Below, in pieces: positions 17,781-26,289 of a stretch of DNA of 64,000 nucleotides. The DNA is from Betaproteobacteria bacterium. GTDB lineage: Bacteria; Pseudomonadota; Gammaproteobacteria; Burkholderiales; SG8-41. The stretch lies in contig JAKFYK010000004.1 of assembly GCA_021730905.1 (NCBI GenBank), positions 62,001-126,000 of the forward strand. The letters are read 5' to 3'. Under the pieces are notes generated by a model. That model was not told the origin of the DNA. It made no database searches and saw nothing but the letters and a program-made list of their open reading frames with translations. Made by a program: the position numbers and the translations under genes. Positions within the stretch are counted from its first letter, which is position 1; the number at the start of each line of letters is the position of its first letter.

Positions 17781-18134
17781 GTGAGCTGTGTCGTGACGAG
17801 CTATATGCTGTTCTTCGTGCGCGGTGTGTGGATGATGCGCGGCTCGGCGTCATTGCAGCGCTGCTGGGTGAAGATCGTACCGCATGCCGTCGATACGCTG
17901 CTGCTGGCAAGCGCGGTGGCGATGGCGGTGATGATCCACCAGTATCCGTTTGTTGCGCCGTGGATTACTGCGAAGGTGCTAGCACTGATCGCTTACATCG
18001 GGCTCGGCATGATCGCATTGAAGTGCGGCAAAACGCGCCACGTGCGCATCGCCGCGTGGTTTGCGGCGCAGGCAGTATTTTTCTATATCGTGGCGGTGGC
18101 ACTTACGCGCAGCCCGCTGCCGTGGGCGAGTTAA
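17781..18134 (+). CDS. SirB2 family membrane protein, start uncertain
   Basis: 117 residues from GTG at 17781, with four hydrophobic helices (about 4-20, 36-55, 62-80, 90-108). The typical SirB2 N-terminus continues upstream in the same frame (IDYALLKLIHVSC, codons from 17751) but the 21 codons back to the carbonic anhydrase stop hold no ATG, GTG or TTG. Either a rare start (ATC 17751 or CTG 17772) is used, the conserved first turn has been lost, or a small frameshift separates the true start. Its 3' end overlaps the convergent nitronate monooxygenase gene by 32 bases. Confidence 0.75.
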   Translation: MSCVVTSYMLFFVRGVWMMRGSASLQRCWVKIVPHAVDTLLLASAVAMAVMIHQYPFVAPWITAKVLALIAYIGLGMIALKCGKTRHVRIAAWFAAQAVFFYIVAVALTRSPLPWAS

Positions 18135-19329
18135 GGTTCGGCATAACCCCCGTTAGAAAATAGTCGAGCAGCTCCGCCACTGGCCGGATGGCGCTGCCAA
18201 ACGGCAGGCTTTCACTGCCGCGGAAAAACAATCCCTTTTTGACATCGCCCTTGAGTGCGAATGCCAGTCGCGTGTCGATACAGAACTGGCCGATGCCAGC
18301 GATGCCGTCGCGCAGTCCGCACACGGTGAGGCACTTGAATCCCGGCACGCAGCGGCGCGGGTCGGCTTTGGCATGGCATTGCAGCGCTTTTTCGTGGCGC
18401 AGATAGTTTTTTAGCCACGGCGTGACCACGGCGCGCGCAGGAAGGCCGGCAACGCTCATGAAGGTGACGATATCTTCCGGTCTGGCTTGCGCGAGCACCT
18501 GCTTGAAGTGTTCGTGCGCATCGCCTTCCGTGGTGACCGCAAACGGCGTGCCGATCTGCACTGCGCTGGCGCCGAGATCGAGCAGCGCGCGCACTTTTTC
18601 GTAACGGTTGATGCCGCCGGCGGGGATCAACGGAATGCGCTCGCGCTCTATTCCTAAGTATTTGATTATATTAAATATTTCTGTAAATGCCAATTCAAAG
18701 TCAAAACGCGGGTCATTGATTTCTCCGGCGCGCGTGGCGCCCAGATGGCCACCGGCGTAGCGCGGGTGTTCGATCACGATGGCATCGGGCAGGCGATTTT
18801 TGCGCAGCCATTTTTTGAGAATAATGGCGGCGCCGCGCGCGTCGGACAGTATCGGGACCAGCGCGATATCAGGGAAATCGCGCGTCATGTCTGGAAGATC
18901 CAGCGGCAATCCTGCGCCCATCACGATGGCGTGTGCGCCGCTCTCGCACGCTTGCTGCACATAAGCCGCGTGTGCGTCTACCGCTTTCATCACGTTTACC
19001 GCGATTGCGCCGCGGCTTTGCGCAAGATCAAGCGCGCTCTTTATTTCACGATCCAATGCAATGAGATTCGCCCGGTCGAGCGCGGTTTTGTCACGGCTGC
19101 CATCGGTGGCAGCAAGTAAATCCGCGTGATGATGGCGCAGATCGACGCTGGAGATGGTTCCCATCGCGCCCAGTTGCGCGACATTTCCCGCCAGCCGGTG
19201 CGCCGAGATGCCGATGCCCATGCCGCCCTGAACGACAGGCAGAAGAGCGCGGCCTTTGAGGTGCCACAAAGGGAATTCACGCTGACTTGCTGTGGCGGTG
19301 TCAGGTATGGGCTTGGGTGGTATGAGCAC
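18103..19329 (-). CDS. Nitronate monooxygenase / FMN-dependent 2-nitropropane dioxygenase family
   Basis: 408 residues, TIM-barrel FMN enzyme. N-terminal VVQGGMGIGISAHRLAG, central VMGAGLPLDL, and the phosphate-binding stretch PLIPAGGINRYEKVRALLDLGASAVQIGTPFAVT at about 216-249 are diagnostic. The class oxidises alkyl nitronates or acts as an NAD(P)H:flavin oxidoreductase; substrate here unknown. Codons for TEIFNIIKYLG (18648-18685) are unusually A/T-rich and form copy 3 of the dispersed element in the sense direction. Confidence 0.9.
   Translation of the reverse strand: MLIPPKPIPDTATASQREFPLWHLKGRALLPVVQGGMGIGISAHRLAGNVAQLGAMGTISSVDLRHHHADLLAATDGSRDKTALDRANLIALDREIKSALDLAQSRGAIAVNVMKAVDAHAAYVQQACESGAHAIVMGAGLPLDLPDMTRDFPDIALVPILSDARGAAIILKKWLRKNRLPDAIVIEHPRYAGGHLGATRAGEINDPRFDFELAFTEIFNIIKYLGIERERIPLIPAGGINRYEKVRALLDLGASAVQIGTPFAVTTEGDAHEHFKQVLAQARPEDIVTFMSVAGLPARAVVTPWLKNYLRHEKALQCHAKADPRRCVPGFKCLTVCGLRDGIAGIGQFCIDTRLAFALKGDVKKGLFFRGSESLPFGSAIRPVAELLDYFLTGVMPNLNSPTAAGCA
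18655..18680 (-). repeat. 26-bp A/T-rich dispersed element, copy 3 (inside nitronate monooxygenase)
   Basis: On the minus strand: AAATATT, TAATATAAT, CAAATACTTA. The first and last blocks are identical to copy 10 at 50374 with the same nine-base spacer. It is read in frame as part of EIFNIIKYL. Confidence 0.7.
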
Positions 19330-19409
19330 GCCGTGATTCTATGGAAGCGCGCTACAGGTCGTCTTTGATACGAGTCAAAAAACGGCCGTGGCGAATAGCA
19401 CAGGGATAC

Positions 19410-20102
19410 CTAGCCGGTGTCATGGGTTCGCAGTCGCCCGATATCGGGAATACGGATTTCCCGCTTGCTGACCTCGATCAGGCCGGCTTCCGTGAGTTGA
19501 TGCAGGATTCTCGAAAAGTGCTCCTGCGTCAGGTTGAGCCTGGAGGCGATAACGCCTTTGGCGGCCTCGAGATTGATCGTCATGGCCTTAGGCCCGTCAT
19601 GCTCGGAACTGTCGCGCAGCAGGTAACCGATCACGCGCTGCGTGCCGGAGCGCAGTGTGTAGGACTCGAGGTCGCCCATCAGGTGGTGCAAACGCAGGCT
19701 GAGACCTGCCAGCATGCGCCGCGCGAAGCGCGGGTCGCGCTCGATTTCCGCGAACACGCTTTCGCGGTCTACGTGCAGCAATTTGGAGTCGTCGATGGTT
19801 TCCGCCGTCACCAGGTACGGCAATTCGAGAAACATCACGGCTTCGCCGAAACTCTGTCCCGGCCCCATCAACTCCACCACCTTTTCGCCACCCTGCGGCG
19901 ATTGCAGCATGAGTTTTACACGGCCAAAGATAATCACGTGAAAGCCGTGGCAGGTGTCGCCGCGGCGTAACAGAACGGTACCGCGCGGCGCGTCGATGGC
20001 AATGGTCTTGCTCGCAATGCGCTGGATGTCGGCTCTGGGCAACTCCCGGAATAGCGGCAGGTTGGCAAGAAAATGTTCGGTGGGAGGTGGTGGTCTCGGC
20101 AC
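19410..20102 (-). CDS. Dnr/NnrR-like Crp-Fnr family regulator
   Basis: 230 residues. Cyclic-nucleotide-binding-like beta-roll (about 15-125), dimer helix, and C-terminal helix-turn-helix ASRLNLTQEHFSRILHQL (about 185-203). It lacks the N-terminal Cys cluster of FNR (only one Cys), as in the haem-based NO sensors Dnr/NnrR. Known members activate nir/nor/nar genes at FNR-type boxes. An FNR box lies 70 bases upstream, so it is itself probably under FNR control. Confidence 0.87.
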   Translation of the reverse strand: MPRPPPPTEHFLANLPLFRELPRADIQRIASKTIAIDAPRGTVLLRRGDTCHGFHVIIFGRVKLMLQSPQGGEKVVELMGPGQSFGEAVMFLELPYLVTAETIDDSKLLHVDRESVFAEIERDPRFARRMLAGLSLRLHHLMGDLESYTLRSGTQRVIGYLLRDSSEHDGPKAMTINLEAAKGVIASRLNLTQEHFSRILHQLTEAGLIEVSKREIRIPDIGRLRTHDTG

Positions 20103-20171
20103 GGTTATGCGTTGGGTTTAATGATCGCGTTCATACAAAAACTCATTGTCGGGGAAGCGACAGGAAGAGGC

Positions 20172-20185
20172 TTGATGTAGATCAA
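20172..20185. promoter_or_regulatory. FNR box upstream of the Dnr-like gene
   Basis: TTGATGTAGATCAA, perfect palindrome half sites, centred about 76 bases from the start of the minus-strand regulator and 197 from the plus-strand MFS gene. Confidence 0.88.
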
Positions 20186-20303
20186 AATCGGAACGAAGTA
20201 GCATATCGTGCTCAAGCACGGCGGGTCGCAACGACGCGACCGATTTTGTCAATGATTCAACGAGGAATGGAGCCGTGCTTTCTCCATGGCCTGGCACCAT
20301 ACT

Positions 20304-20317
20304 TTAATTCAGATCAA
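20304..20317. promoter_or_regulatory. Imperfect FNR-type box upstream of MFS gene
   Basis: TTAATTCAGATCAA differs from the FNR consensus at one position in the left half site. It lies 57 bases before the MFS transporter ATG, the right distance for activation of that gene. Confidence 0.65.
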
Positions 20318-20374
20318 AGTCTTGTCATTGCAGGATCGATAGACTGAGAACATGCTTTTCTCGGGTTCTCTTTT

Positions 20375-21646
20375 ATGATCGGTTCAGCGAGTCCGCTTGC
20401 GCATCACGCCGACACGGCGGGTGTTGTATCGAGTGCCCGCATGGATGCCGCGACACGCCACCGCATCATTAATGTTACGGCGGTATTTGTATGCCAGGCG
20501 TTCCATAGTCTGACTTTTGTCGGCCTTGCGCTGTTCCTGCCGTTGATACGCGAAGATATGCATATCAGCTACGCACAGGCTGGTGTGCTGTCGGCTGCCG
20601 CGACGCTGAGCTATGCGCTGGGTCAGATTCCTGCCGGCTTCCTTGCGGATCGCTTCGGTCCACGGCGGCTGTTTTTCATCGGGCTGATGGGCTGGTCAGT
20701 ACTGTCGCTGACGCTGGGGCTGATCCATGTGTTCTGGCTGGCGGTGCTCAACCAGTTTGTCGCGGGCGCCTTCCGTGCTTTGCTGTTCGCGCCGGGTCTT
20801 GCGCTGCTAGCCTCGTGCTTTCCGCGCGAGCGCGGCGCCATGGCGATGAGCCTCTATATGCTCGGCGCTTACGCCGGCAATATTCTGTTGGCGCTGGCGG
20901 GTCCGGCGCTTGCCGCCGCGCTGGGCTGGCGCACGGCGTTTATGCTGTTTGCCGTCGCGGGCGTGAGCGCCGCGATCGCGTTTTATAGGGTGGGCAACGA
21001 CAAGGCGCGCAAGGCGAGCGCACAGCCCTTCGCCATCGGCGAGGCGCTGCATCACATCCGGCACAGGGTGCTATGGGTGTGCGGCGCGATCCAGGTTGTG
21101 CGCTTCAGCGCAGTGACGGGATTTATTTTCTGGCTGCCGTCGCTACTGGTTGCCGATCGCGGCTTTTCGCTACAGGCCGTCGGCTTCGTTGTTGCGATGG
21201 GTGCCGCGTTGTCGGCACTGGCCAATCCGCTGGGCGGCTATCTGTCCGACCGGCTTAAAAATCCGCCGGCGATTATTGGCGTTTCACTGGCCGGGCTGGC
21301 ATGCGCGTGCGCGTTGCTGGTGTGGGTGGAATCCGTACCGGCGTTGCTGATGGCCGTCGCGTTCGGCTCGATATTCATGCAAATCTACTTTGGGCCGTTG
21401 TTTTTTGTCCCGGTGGAGGTGCTTGGGCAGCGCGCTGCCGGCACGGTTGTGGGTTTCAGTAACTTGTTTGCCAATCTGGGTGGTTTGGCGACGGCCTATG
21501 CGCTAGGTGCCGTAAAAGATGTGACCGGGTCGTTCAAATGGGGGTTTCTCGGCATCGGCGTGTTATGTATCGTTGGCGTGGTACTGAGCGTAGTACTTGC
21601 GCAGTTACGCCATCACGCGCTGGATCAGCAGCCTGCCTATGGTTAA
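20375..21646 (+). CDS. MFS transporter, substrate unknown
   Basis: 423 residues with twelve hydrophobic segments and the MFS loop motif GFLADRFGPRR at about residues 87-97, repeated in degenerate form (GGYLSDRLKN) in the second half. No substrate motif recognised; it is not a NarK (the nitrate signatures are missing). The upstream FNR-type box and position opposite a Dnr-like gene suggest use under low oxygen or NO. Confidence 0.85.
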   Translation: MIGSASPLAHHADTAGVVSSARMDAATRHRIINVTAVFVCQAFHSLTFVGLALFLPLIREDMHISYAQAGVLSAAATLSYALGQIPAGFLADRFGPRRLFFIGLMGWSVLSLTLGLIHVFWLAVLNQFVAGAFRALLFAPGLALLASCFPRERGAMAMSLYMLGAYAGNILLALAGPALAAALGWRTAFMLFAVAGVSAAIAFYRVGNDKARKASAQPFAIGEALHHIRHRVLWVCGAIQVVRFSAVTGFIFWLPSLLVADRGFSLQAVGFVVAMGAALSALANPLGGYLSDRLKNPPAIIGVSLAGLACACALLVWVESVPALLMAVAFGSIFMQIYFGPLFFVPVEVLGQRAAGTVVGFSNLFANLGGLATAYALGAVKDVTGSFKWGFLGIGVLCIVGVVLSVVLAQLRHHALDQQPAYG

Positions 21647-21663
21647 ATCTTAGGCTGGTGCGT

Positions 21664-22614
21664 TCAATAAGCGATGCAGTTCTCGCACACCGTCCCTCGC
21701 ACGTCTTTACGCAGGTGGGCAGCCCGCAGGTTCACAAACGCAGATGAGTTCCACGCCTCCATGAACGGCGTGTGGTTGAGGTCCCCCATGGCCCAATGTG
21801 AAGTTGCATCAAAGCAGCATGCGGAGAGCTTGCCTTCGGCAGTGACGTGTCCTTCGGTGAATGCCGACCAGCAGGGCAAAGGATCGCGCAGGGCACCAAG
21901 TCGCCCCTGATTACCCGCGGTCGGACGGTATCCCAGTTGTTCCTCGCGCTGGGTGGCGAAGGCACCCATGGAATACAGTGGCAGCCAGTAATGCTGGTCA
22001 ACGTACGGGCGCACGCGCGCATCCAGCAAGGCTTCCATTTTGCCAAGCTGCTCGCCGTCGTAACGAATCGACGAGGCGTAGAGTCCGGTCTTGTACCCCT
22101 TTTCCCGCCGTATTTCCCAGGTCGTCTTGATATTTTCCAGCGCCCGGTGGAACAGCTTTCCGGCGACCCCCATGATTTTCTCAAATTGATCTTCATCGGC
22201 GGCATTGACCGACCACTTCAGCGAATCCAGTCCGGCTCGCATGCAGGCGTCAACGGCTTCAGGAAAAGCCATCGACGCGTTGGAGGTCAAAAACACGTAA
22301 GGCATGGCGATCTCCTGCTTGAGATAGCGTATGCAGTCCAGCAACAGCCGCGGATTCATGAAAGACTCGCCCAGGTAGAACACGCCTATTTCTTCCACGC
22401 CGGCATCGCGCATTTCCCGCGTAATGCGCTTGAACAGATCAAAGTCCATGTCCCATTTGGGCTGCACCTCGCGCGTGCGCAACGCGCAGAATCCGCAGCG
22501 GTAATTGCACCGCGGCGATATTTCGATCTTGACGCTTCTGGGTGCGGGGAGTTTCGCTTGCTGGTATGCGGCCGGGATGCGTGTAATGTCGTCGATGCGG
22601 GCAGTGATGCTCAT
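21664..22614 (-). CDS. Radical SAM/SPASM-domain protein
   Basis: 316 residues. CxxxCxxC cluster at C36, C40, C43 (SPRCNYRCGFC). A C-terminal SPASM-like region carries the pattern CWSAF, LSACCFD and a final CENC, enough Cys to bind an auxiliary Fe-S cluster. Family members modify peptides or take part in cofactor biosynthesis; no obvious precursor peptide lies next to it. Upstream there are two FNR-type boxes in a 348-base gap shared with a universal stress gene, so anaerobic expression is likely. Confidence 0.85.
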   Translation of the reverse strand: MSITARIDDITRIPAAYQQAKLPAPRSVKIEISPRCNYRCGFCALRTREVQPKWDMDFDLFKRITREMRDAGVEEIGVFYLGESFMNPRLLLDCIRYLKQEIAMPYVFLTSNASMAFPEAVDACMRAGLDSLKWSVNAADEDQFEKIMGVAGKLFHRALENIKTTWEIRREKGYKTGLYASSIRYDGEQLGKMEALLDARVRPYVDQHYWLPLYSMGAFATQREEQLGYRPTAGNQGRLGALRDPLPCWSAFTEGHVTAEGKLSACCFDATSHWAMGDLNHTPFMEAWNSSAFVNLRAAHLRKDVRGTVCENCIAY

Positions 22615-22767
22615 GGTTTCTACTTTTGGAATAAGTTAATACGGGACAAGCGTCTCGCTTGCCGGTCCGCTTGCTCGCCGGAATCGTTCTTTGTCTTGAT
22701 GCCTGAAGGCAGGTGAAACTCCAACTGCAACTGAAACCATAAAATACGGACTTCCATCCGCCGTGCA

Positions 22768-22781
22768 TTGACTTAAATCAA
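22768..22781. promoter_or_regulatory. FNR-type box (radical SAM / USP intergenic region)
   Basis: TTGACTTAAATCAA, one mismatch from TTGAT-N4-ATCAA. It lies 154 bases upstream of the radical SAM gene within the 348-base gap 22615-22962, in which I see no gene. Confidence 0.65.
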
Positions 22782-22887
22782 AAGAACGAAGCAACTTGTG
22801 TGTCTAAGTAGCTGTGGCTGAAATACGCAGCGGGGAAAGACGAAAACATCGCGCTCATCACGGTCAGGTTGCGCTTCACACCGCTGC

Positions 22888-22901
22888 TTGATTTTCGTCA
22901 A
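22888..22901. promoter_or_regulatory. FNR-type box upstream of universal stress gene
   Basis: TTGATTTTCGTCAA, one mismatch in the right half, flanked to form the longer palindrome CTTGA-N6-TCAAG. It ends 61 bases before the USP start, a class II-like position. Confidence 0.75.
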
Positions 22902-22962
22902 GGCCGCTATTTGCGGCAGGATTAGCATTAAATCATTAAACAATACGTTGAAGGGAGGCGTT

Positions 22963-23403
22963 ATGTATCAACGCATCATGGTGGCAGTGGACGGCAGCGA
23001 AACGGCGGGACGTGGCCTGAAAGAAGCGATCAACCTTGCCAAGGATCAGAAGGCACGGCTTGCAATCGTTCATGTCATTGACCTCGTAGTGGTATACGGG
23101 GTGGGGCAGTTTCCGGGTGCGTATATTGGCGCGACACGCGAGTTGGCGCGCGACGTCGTTGAGCATGCGCGCAAGACGGCGCAAGCGGCAGGCATCGAAC
23201 CGGAAATTCAGTCGCCTGAGATAGTCACAGCCGGTTATCACGTCGCCGAGACGATTACGGAGGTGGCGCACGATTGGAAAGCTGATCTGCTGGTGATCGG
23301 CACGCACGGGCGCCGCGGCGTGAGCCGACTGCTGATCGGCAGCGTTGCCGAGCGCGTAGTGCGTCTGTCGCCATGCCCGCTATTGCTGGTGCGCGGGGCT
23401 TAG
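22963..23403 (+). CDS. Universal stress protein (UspA family)
   Basis: 146 residues from MYQRIMVAVDGSE with AAGGGAGG six bases upstream. Rossmann-like USP fold; the ATP-binding signature GTHGRRGVSRLLIGSVAERVVRLSPCPLLLVR (about 114-145) is of the G-2x-G-9x-G-S/T type. First of three USP genes in the window, each beside or downstream of an FNR-type box, as is common for anaerobic-survival USPs. Confidence 0.92.
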   Translation: MYQRIMVAVDGSETAGRGLKEAINLAKDQKARLAIVHVIDLVVVYGVGQFPGAYIGATRELARDVVEHARKTAQAAGIEPEIQSPEIVTAGYHVAETITEVAHDWKADLLVIGTHGRRGVSRLLIGSVAERVVRLSPCPLLLVRGA

Positions 23404-23459
23404 ACCGAGATCAAACCCTGTACTGCAAAGGTGCACTGCTGGCGTGACGAGTTGAACGC

Positions 23460-24608
23460 TTACCGAGCCGGTGCCGCGTGTTGTTCGGCGTGCAAAAACC
23501 AGCGATCGATCACCACATGACGTGCAAACCACGCGGTTGCCATCAAGTGCTTTGCGAGTTTTTGCCTGAACGCTTGCGGTAGCCATACCGCGCCTGTTTG
23601 ACACCGATTTCTTTCCCCGAAGCGCGCTTCCAGGCGCATAACGTAAGGCTCGAGCTTGTGCTGCCGGTAGTCCCCTGCGGCATCCAGTATGACTTGCGCG
23701 GCGAACAAGCCGGATTCCACCGCAGGAAGAATGCCTTCGCCGCTTTGCGGGTAAGCCAGACCCGCGGCGTCGCCGACCAGCAGCACGCCGTCATCTGCAA
23801 GCTTGCGGCGCGATGTCGGATACAACAGGTAGGCATGACCATTGAACTTGCCGGGCAGATGGCGCGGGATGCTGCCGCGCTGCACTAACCAGTGGCGGAA
23901 TTGTTCTACGTGTTCCGGCAGCCGATGGTTGTCTTCGCGGCCCAGTCCGACGTTGAGGTAATTTCCTTTGGGAAAGCACCAGCCGTAGCCCTTGAGATCG
24001 GGGCAGAAGTAGAGTTCCACCACATCGTTGGCGAATCGGCATTTGCTGCGTTCCTCCGCCGACAGCGGAAACTCGATTTCCTGAGCGCAGACGATAGTCT
24101 CTGCGGTATCTCTGGTCTTGCCCTGTCCCTGCTGCGTGCCGAGCAAGCGCGATACAGGACAAAAATGTCCGCCTGCGCCCACCACCAGCGGGGTACGGAT
24201 CTCGCTGTTTACCAGCCAGCCATTCTCATCGCGCACCATGGTGCGCATGGATTCGCCGAGTTTGAGCCGAGCCTGTGAGCGTTGCAGCAGGTAATCATCG
24301 AACTCGCGACGGCGTATGCCAAAGCTCGCGGCATGCGGGTAGCGCGTTTCCACGGATACTTCGCCAATGATGCCGGTGCGAAACCCGTGAATCGGCTGCA
24401 TCACCCGGCCTTGCGCGTAGTCAGTGCATTTGAGTTCAAGCGCGTCGACGACCGACGGGGTGATCCAGCCCGCGCACACCTTGTCGCGCGGGAACCGCTG
24501 CTTGTCCATCACGAGTACATCGAGACCTGCGCGCACTAATTGCCGCGCGCAGGTTGCGCCGGCGGGGCCGCCGCCTACAATCAATACGTCGCAAGAACGC
24601 ATGGACAT
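23460..24608 (-). CDS. FAD-dependent geranylgeranyl reductase-like oxidoreductase
   Basis: 382 residues from MSMRSCDVLIVGGGPAGATCA. The GxGxxG dinucleotide fold is at about 10-15; a second FAD motif GVLLVGDAAGLAYPQSGEGI is near residues 265-285. Members reduce isoprenoid or lipid double bonds or hydroxylate aromatics. The ATG overlaps the CFA synthase stop by one base (TGATG), so the two are translationally coupled, which points to a lipid substrate. Confidence 0.85.
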   Translation of the reverse strand: MSMRSCDVLIVGGGPAGATCARQLVRAGLDVLVMDKQRFPRDKVCAGWITPSVVDALELKCTDYAQGRVMQPIHGFRTGIIGEVSVETRYPHAASFGIRRREFDDYLLQRSQARLKLGESMRTMVRDENGWLVNSEIRTPLVVGAGGHFCPVSRLLGTQQGQGKTRDTAETIVCAQEIEFPLSAEERSKCRFANDVVELYFCPDLKGYGWCFPKGNYLNVGLGREDNHRLPEHVEQFRHWLVQRGSIPRHLPGKFNGHAYLLYPTSRRKLADDGVLLVGDAAGLAYPQSGEGILPAVESGLFAAQVILDAAGDYRQHKLEPYVMRLEARFGERNRCQTGAVWLPQAFRQKLAKHLMATAWFARHVVIDRWFLHAEQHAAPAR

Positions 24609-25885
24609 CAGCTTGCCGTGGGCGGGTGGCAAAGATGAGCGCGGGTCCATGGCACGTCATTGCTGGTCGAGCGCGCGAACAGCACCTGGAACAACTGCAG
24701 TTGGCCGGTGTTGAACGCCGCGAGCGATCCCGACAGATACAGGCGCCAGGTACGAACGAAAGCTTCGTCATACATGGTGCTCACGCGCCCGGTTGCATCC
24801 TCGAAGCGTTGCAGCCAATGCCGGAGTGTCAAGGCGTAGTGCAACCGAAGGTTCTCGACGTCGATGACCGAGAACCCCGGCGGTTCGAGTATTTCAGTCA
24901 TTTCCCGCAGTGTCGGAGGGTAGGCGCCGGGAAATATCCGCTTCCTGATCCAGGCGTTGAACGCCGCGGGCTGAGTCTGACCAATGCTGTGGAGGAGGCC
25001 GCGCCCATGGCTCGCGAGACAGCGGTCGATAAGGTTTCCAAGCTCATGGTAGTGGCTCGGGCCGACGTGCTCCAGCATGCCTACCGAAACAAATGCGTCG
25101 TAGCGGCCCTGAATATTGCGGTAGTCGTCTTCGATGAATTCGACGCGCTGCTCCATATCCATTGCACGTGCACGGGCCCTGGCATAGGCGATTTGTTCGC
25201 GCGAAATGTTGAACGCCTTCACTCGCGCGCCATAGTGCGTGACCATGTGCAGCGCCAGCGCACCCCAGCCACAGCCGGCTTCGACCACGGTCTCATCGGG
25301 ACGCAACCTGAGCTTGCGGCAAATGAGATCCATCTTGGCGATCTGCGCCTGCTCGAGCGTCGCATCAGCAGCAGGGAAGTAGGCGCAGGTATAGCTCATC
25401 TGCTGATCGAGCCACAGACTGTAAAATTCATTGCCGAGATCGTAATGATGATGAATGTCGTTGCGCGCCGCGGCAAAGGTGTTTCGGCGACCGTGATGGA
25501 GCCACTTGGCTGCGCGATTGAGCCATCGGGAGTAGGGATTGCTGGGCCGCAGTCTGTGGAGATAAACGGTTTCGAGTAACTTCACGAGATCGCCTTCGAT
25601 CTCGATCGATCCTTCACTGTAAGCCTCGCCGAAATGCAGGTTGGGATTTATCAGCAATTTGAGCAACGAAGCGCGATTGGCGATCCGCAATCTGCCCACC
25701 GTGCGCCCTGTGGCTGGTGTTATCGATTCGCCGTTCCAGAGTGTGATTCGCATCGGTGGATCGCCGAGCGAACGCAAGAAAAGCCGCAGAAGATACCCTT
25801 CCGGACTTTGAGTGCGTTCCTTCTGGATACCACCTTCGGTTTGCCGGCCTAACGGTTTTAGCAGTTCCGCATCATCCGGTTTCAT
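24608..25885 (-). CDS. cfa: Cyclopropane-fatty-acyl-phospholipid synthase
   Basis: 425 residues. SAM-binding motif VVEAGCGWGALALHMV at about 199-214, preceded by HHHYDLGNEFYSLWLD, the bicarbonate/active-site region characteristic of CFA synthases. It converts unsaturated phospholipid acyl chains to cyclopropane rings at the membrane. The start overlaps a preceding small frame by four bases, and an FNR box lies further upstream, so membrane remodelling during oxygen limitation is the likely use. Confidence 0.92.
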   Translation of the reverse strand: MKPDDAELLKPLGRQTEGGIQKERTQSPEGYLLRLFLRSLGDPPMRITLWNGESITPATGRTVGRLRIANRASLLKLLINPNLHFGEAYSEGSIEIEGDLVKLLETVYLHRLRPSNPYSRWLNRAAKWLHHGRRNTFAAARNDIHHHYDLGNEFYSLWLDQQMSYTCAYFPAADATLEQAQIAKMDLICRKLRLRPDETVVEAGCGWGALALHMVTHYGARVKAFNISREQIAYARARARAMDMEQRVEFIEDDYRNIQGRYDAFVSVGMLEHVGPSHYHELGNLIDRCLASHGRGLLHSIGQTQPAAFNAWIRKRIFPGAYPPTLREMTEILEPPGFSVIDVENLRLHYALTLRHWLQRFEDATGRVSTMYDEAFVRTWRLYLSGSLAAFNTGQLQLFQVLFARSTSNDVPWTRAHLCHPPTAS

Positions 25886-26088
25886 TGAATCAGCTCCTTG
25901 CTCAACGTAATAACGGTGACCAGTGCAAAATCAGCCAAGCCTCCTCGTTCGTTGTCAAGACCGCTCAGAGCCACGTTGACGCGGACCCTTTCGAGCATTT
26001 GTTTCGAGCGCATGGCGATCACGCCGTCTGGCGCCAGAATGCTCTTGTTGATGCGCCTTAAGTTTACATGATCCTGTCGACGACTCAA
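25882..26088 (-). CDS. Possible 68-aa leader protein upstream of cfa
   Basis: The frame overlaps the cfa start by four bases in ATGA fashion, which is usually a sign of a real gene. The protein is basic at its N-terminus and hydrophobic near the end (ADFALVTVITLSKELIQ). I recognise no family. It could be a remnant of a longer gene or a coupling leader. Confidence 0.4.
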   Translation of the reverse strand: MSRRQDHVNLRRINKSILAPDGVIAMRSKQMLERVRVNVALSGLDNERGGLADFALVTVITLSKELIQ

Positions 26089-26120
26089 ATTTCAAGCTAA
26101 CACCTTGAGGTGGCTCTCAA

Positions 26121-26134
26121 TTGATTTGGATCAA
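26121..26134. promoter_or_regulatory. FNR box upstream of the cfa operon
   Basis: TTGATTTGGATCAA, perfect consensus. It lies in the gap between the 3' end of nrdJ and the leftward cfa unit, so it can only serve the leftward genes (distance 32 bases to the small frame at 26088). Confidence 0.85.
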
Positions 26135-26289
26135 GCATTGGAGAGTCGATCCGCAGCGTTATCCTGGATGGCCGCTGGAGCGGAAATCCGGCAATCACCG
26201 GCGAACGAGGATGCGCGCACACCGCTGTACGGGAAGCATCACGATGCCTGGATGGTTGCTGCCCTCGCCCTGCTATACGGGGAGCAGTG

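Noticed and set aside
24554..25579. 341-aa plus-strand frame opposite CFA synthase
   Set aside because: Antisense to a recognised enzyme with intact SAM motif; no start signal.
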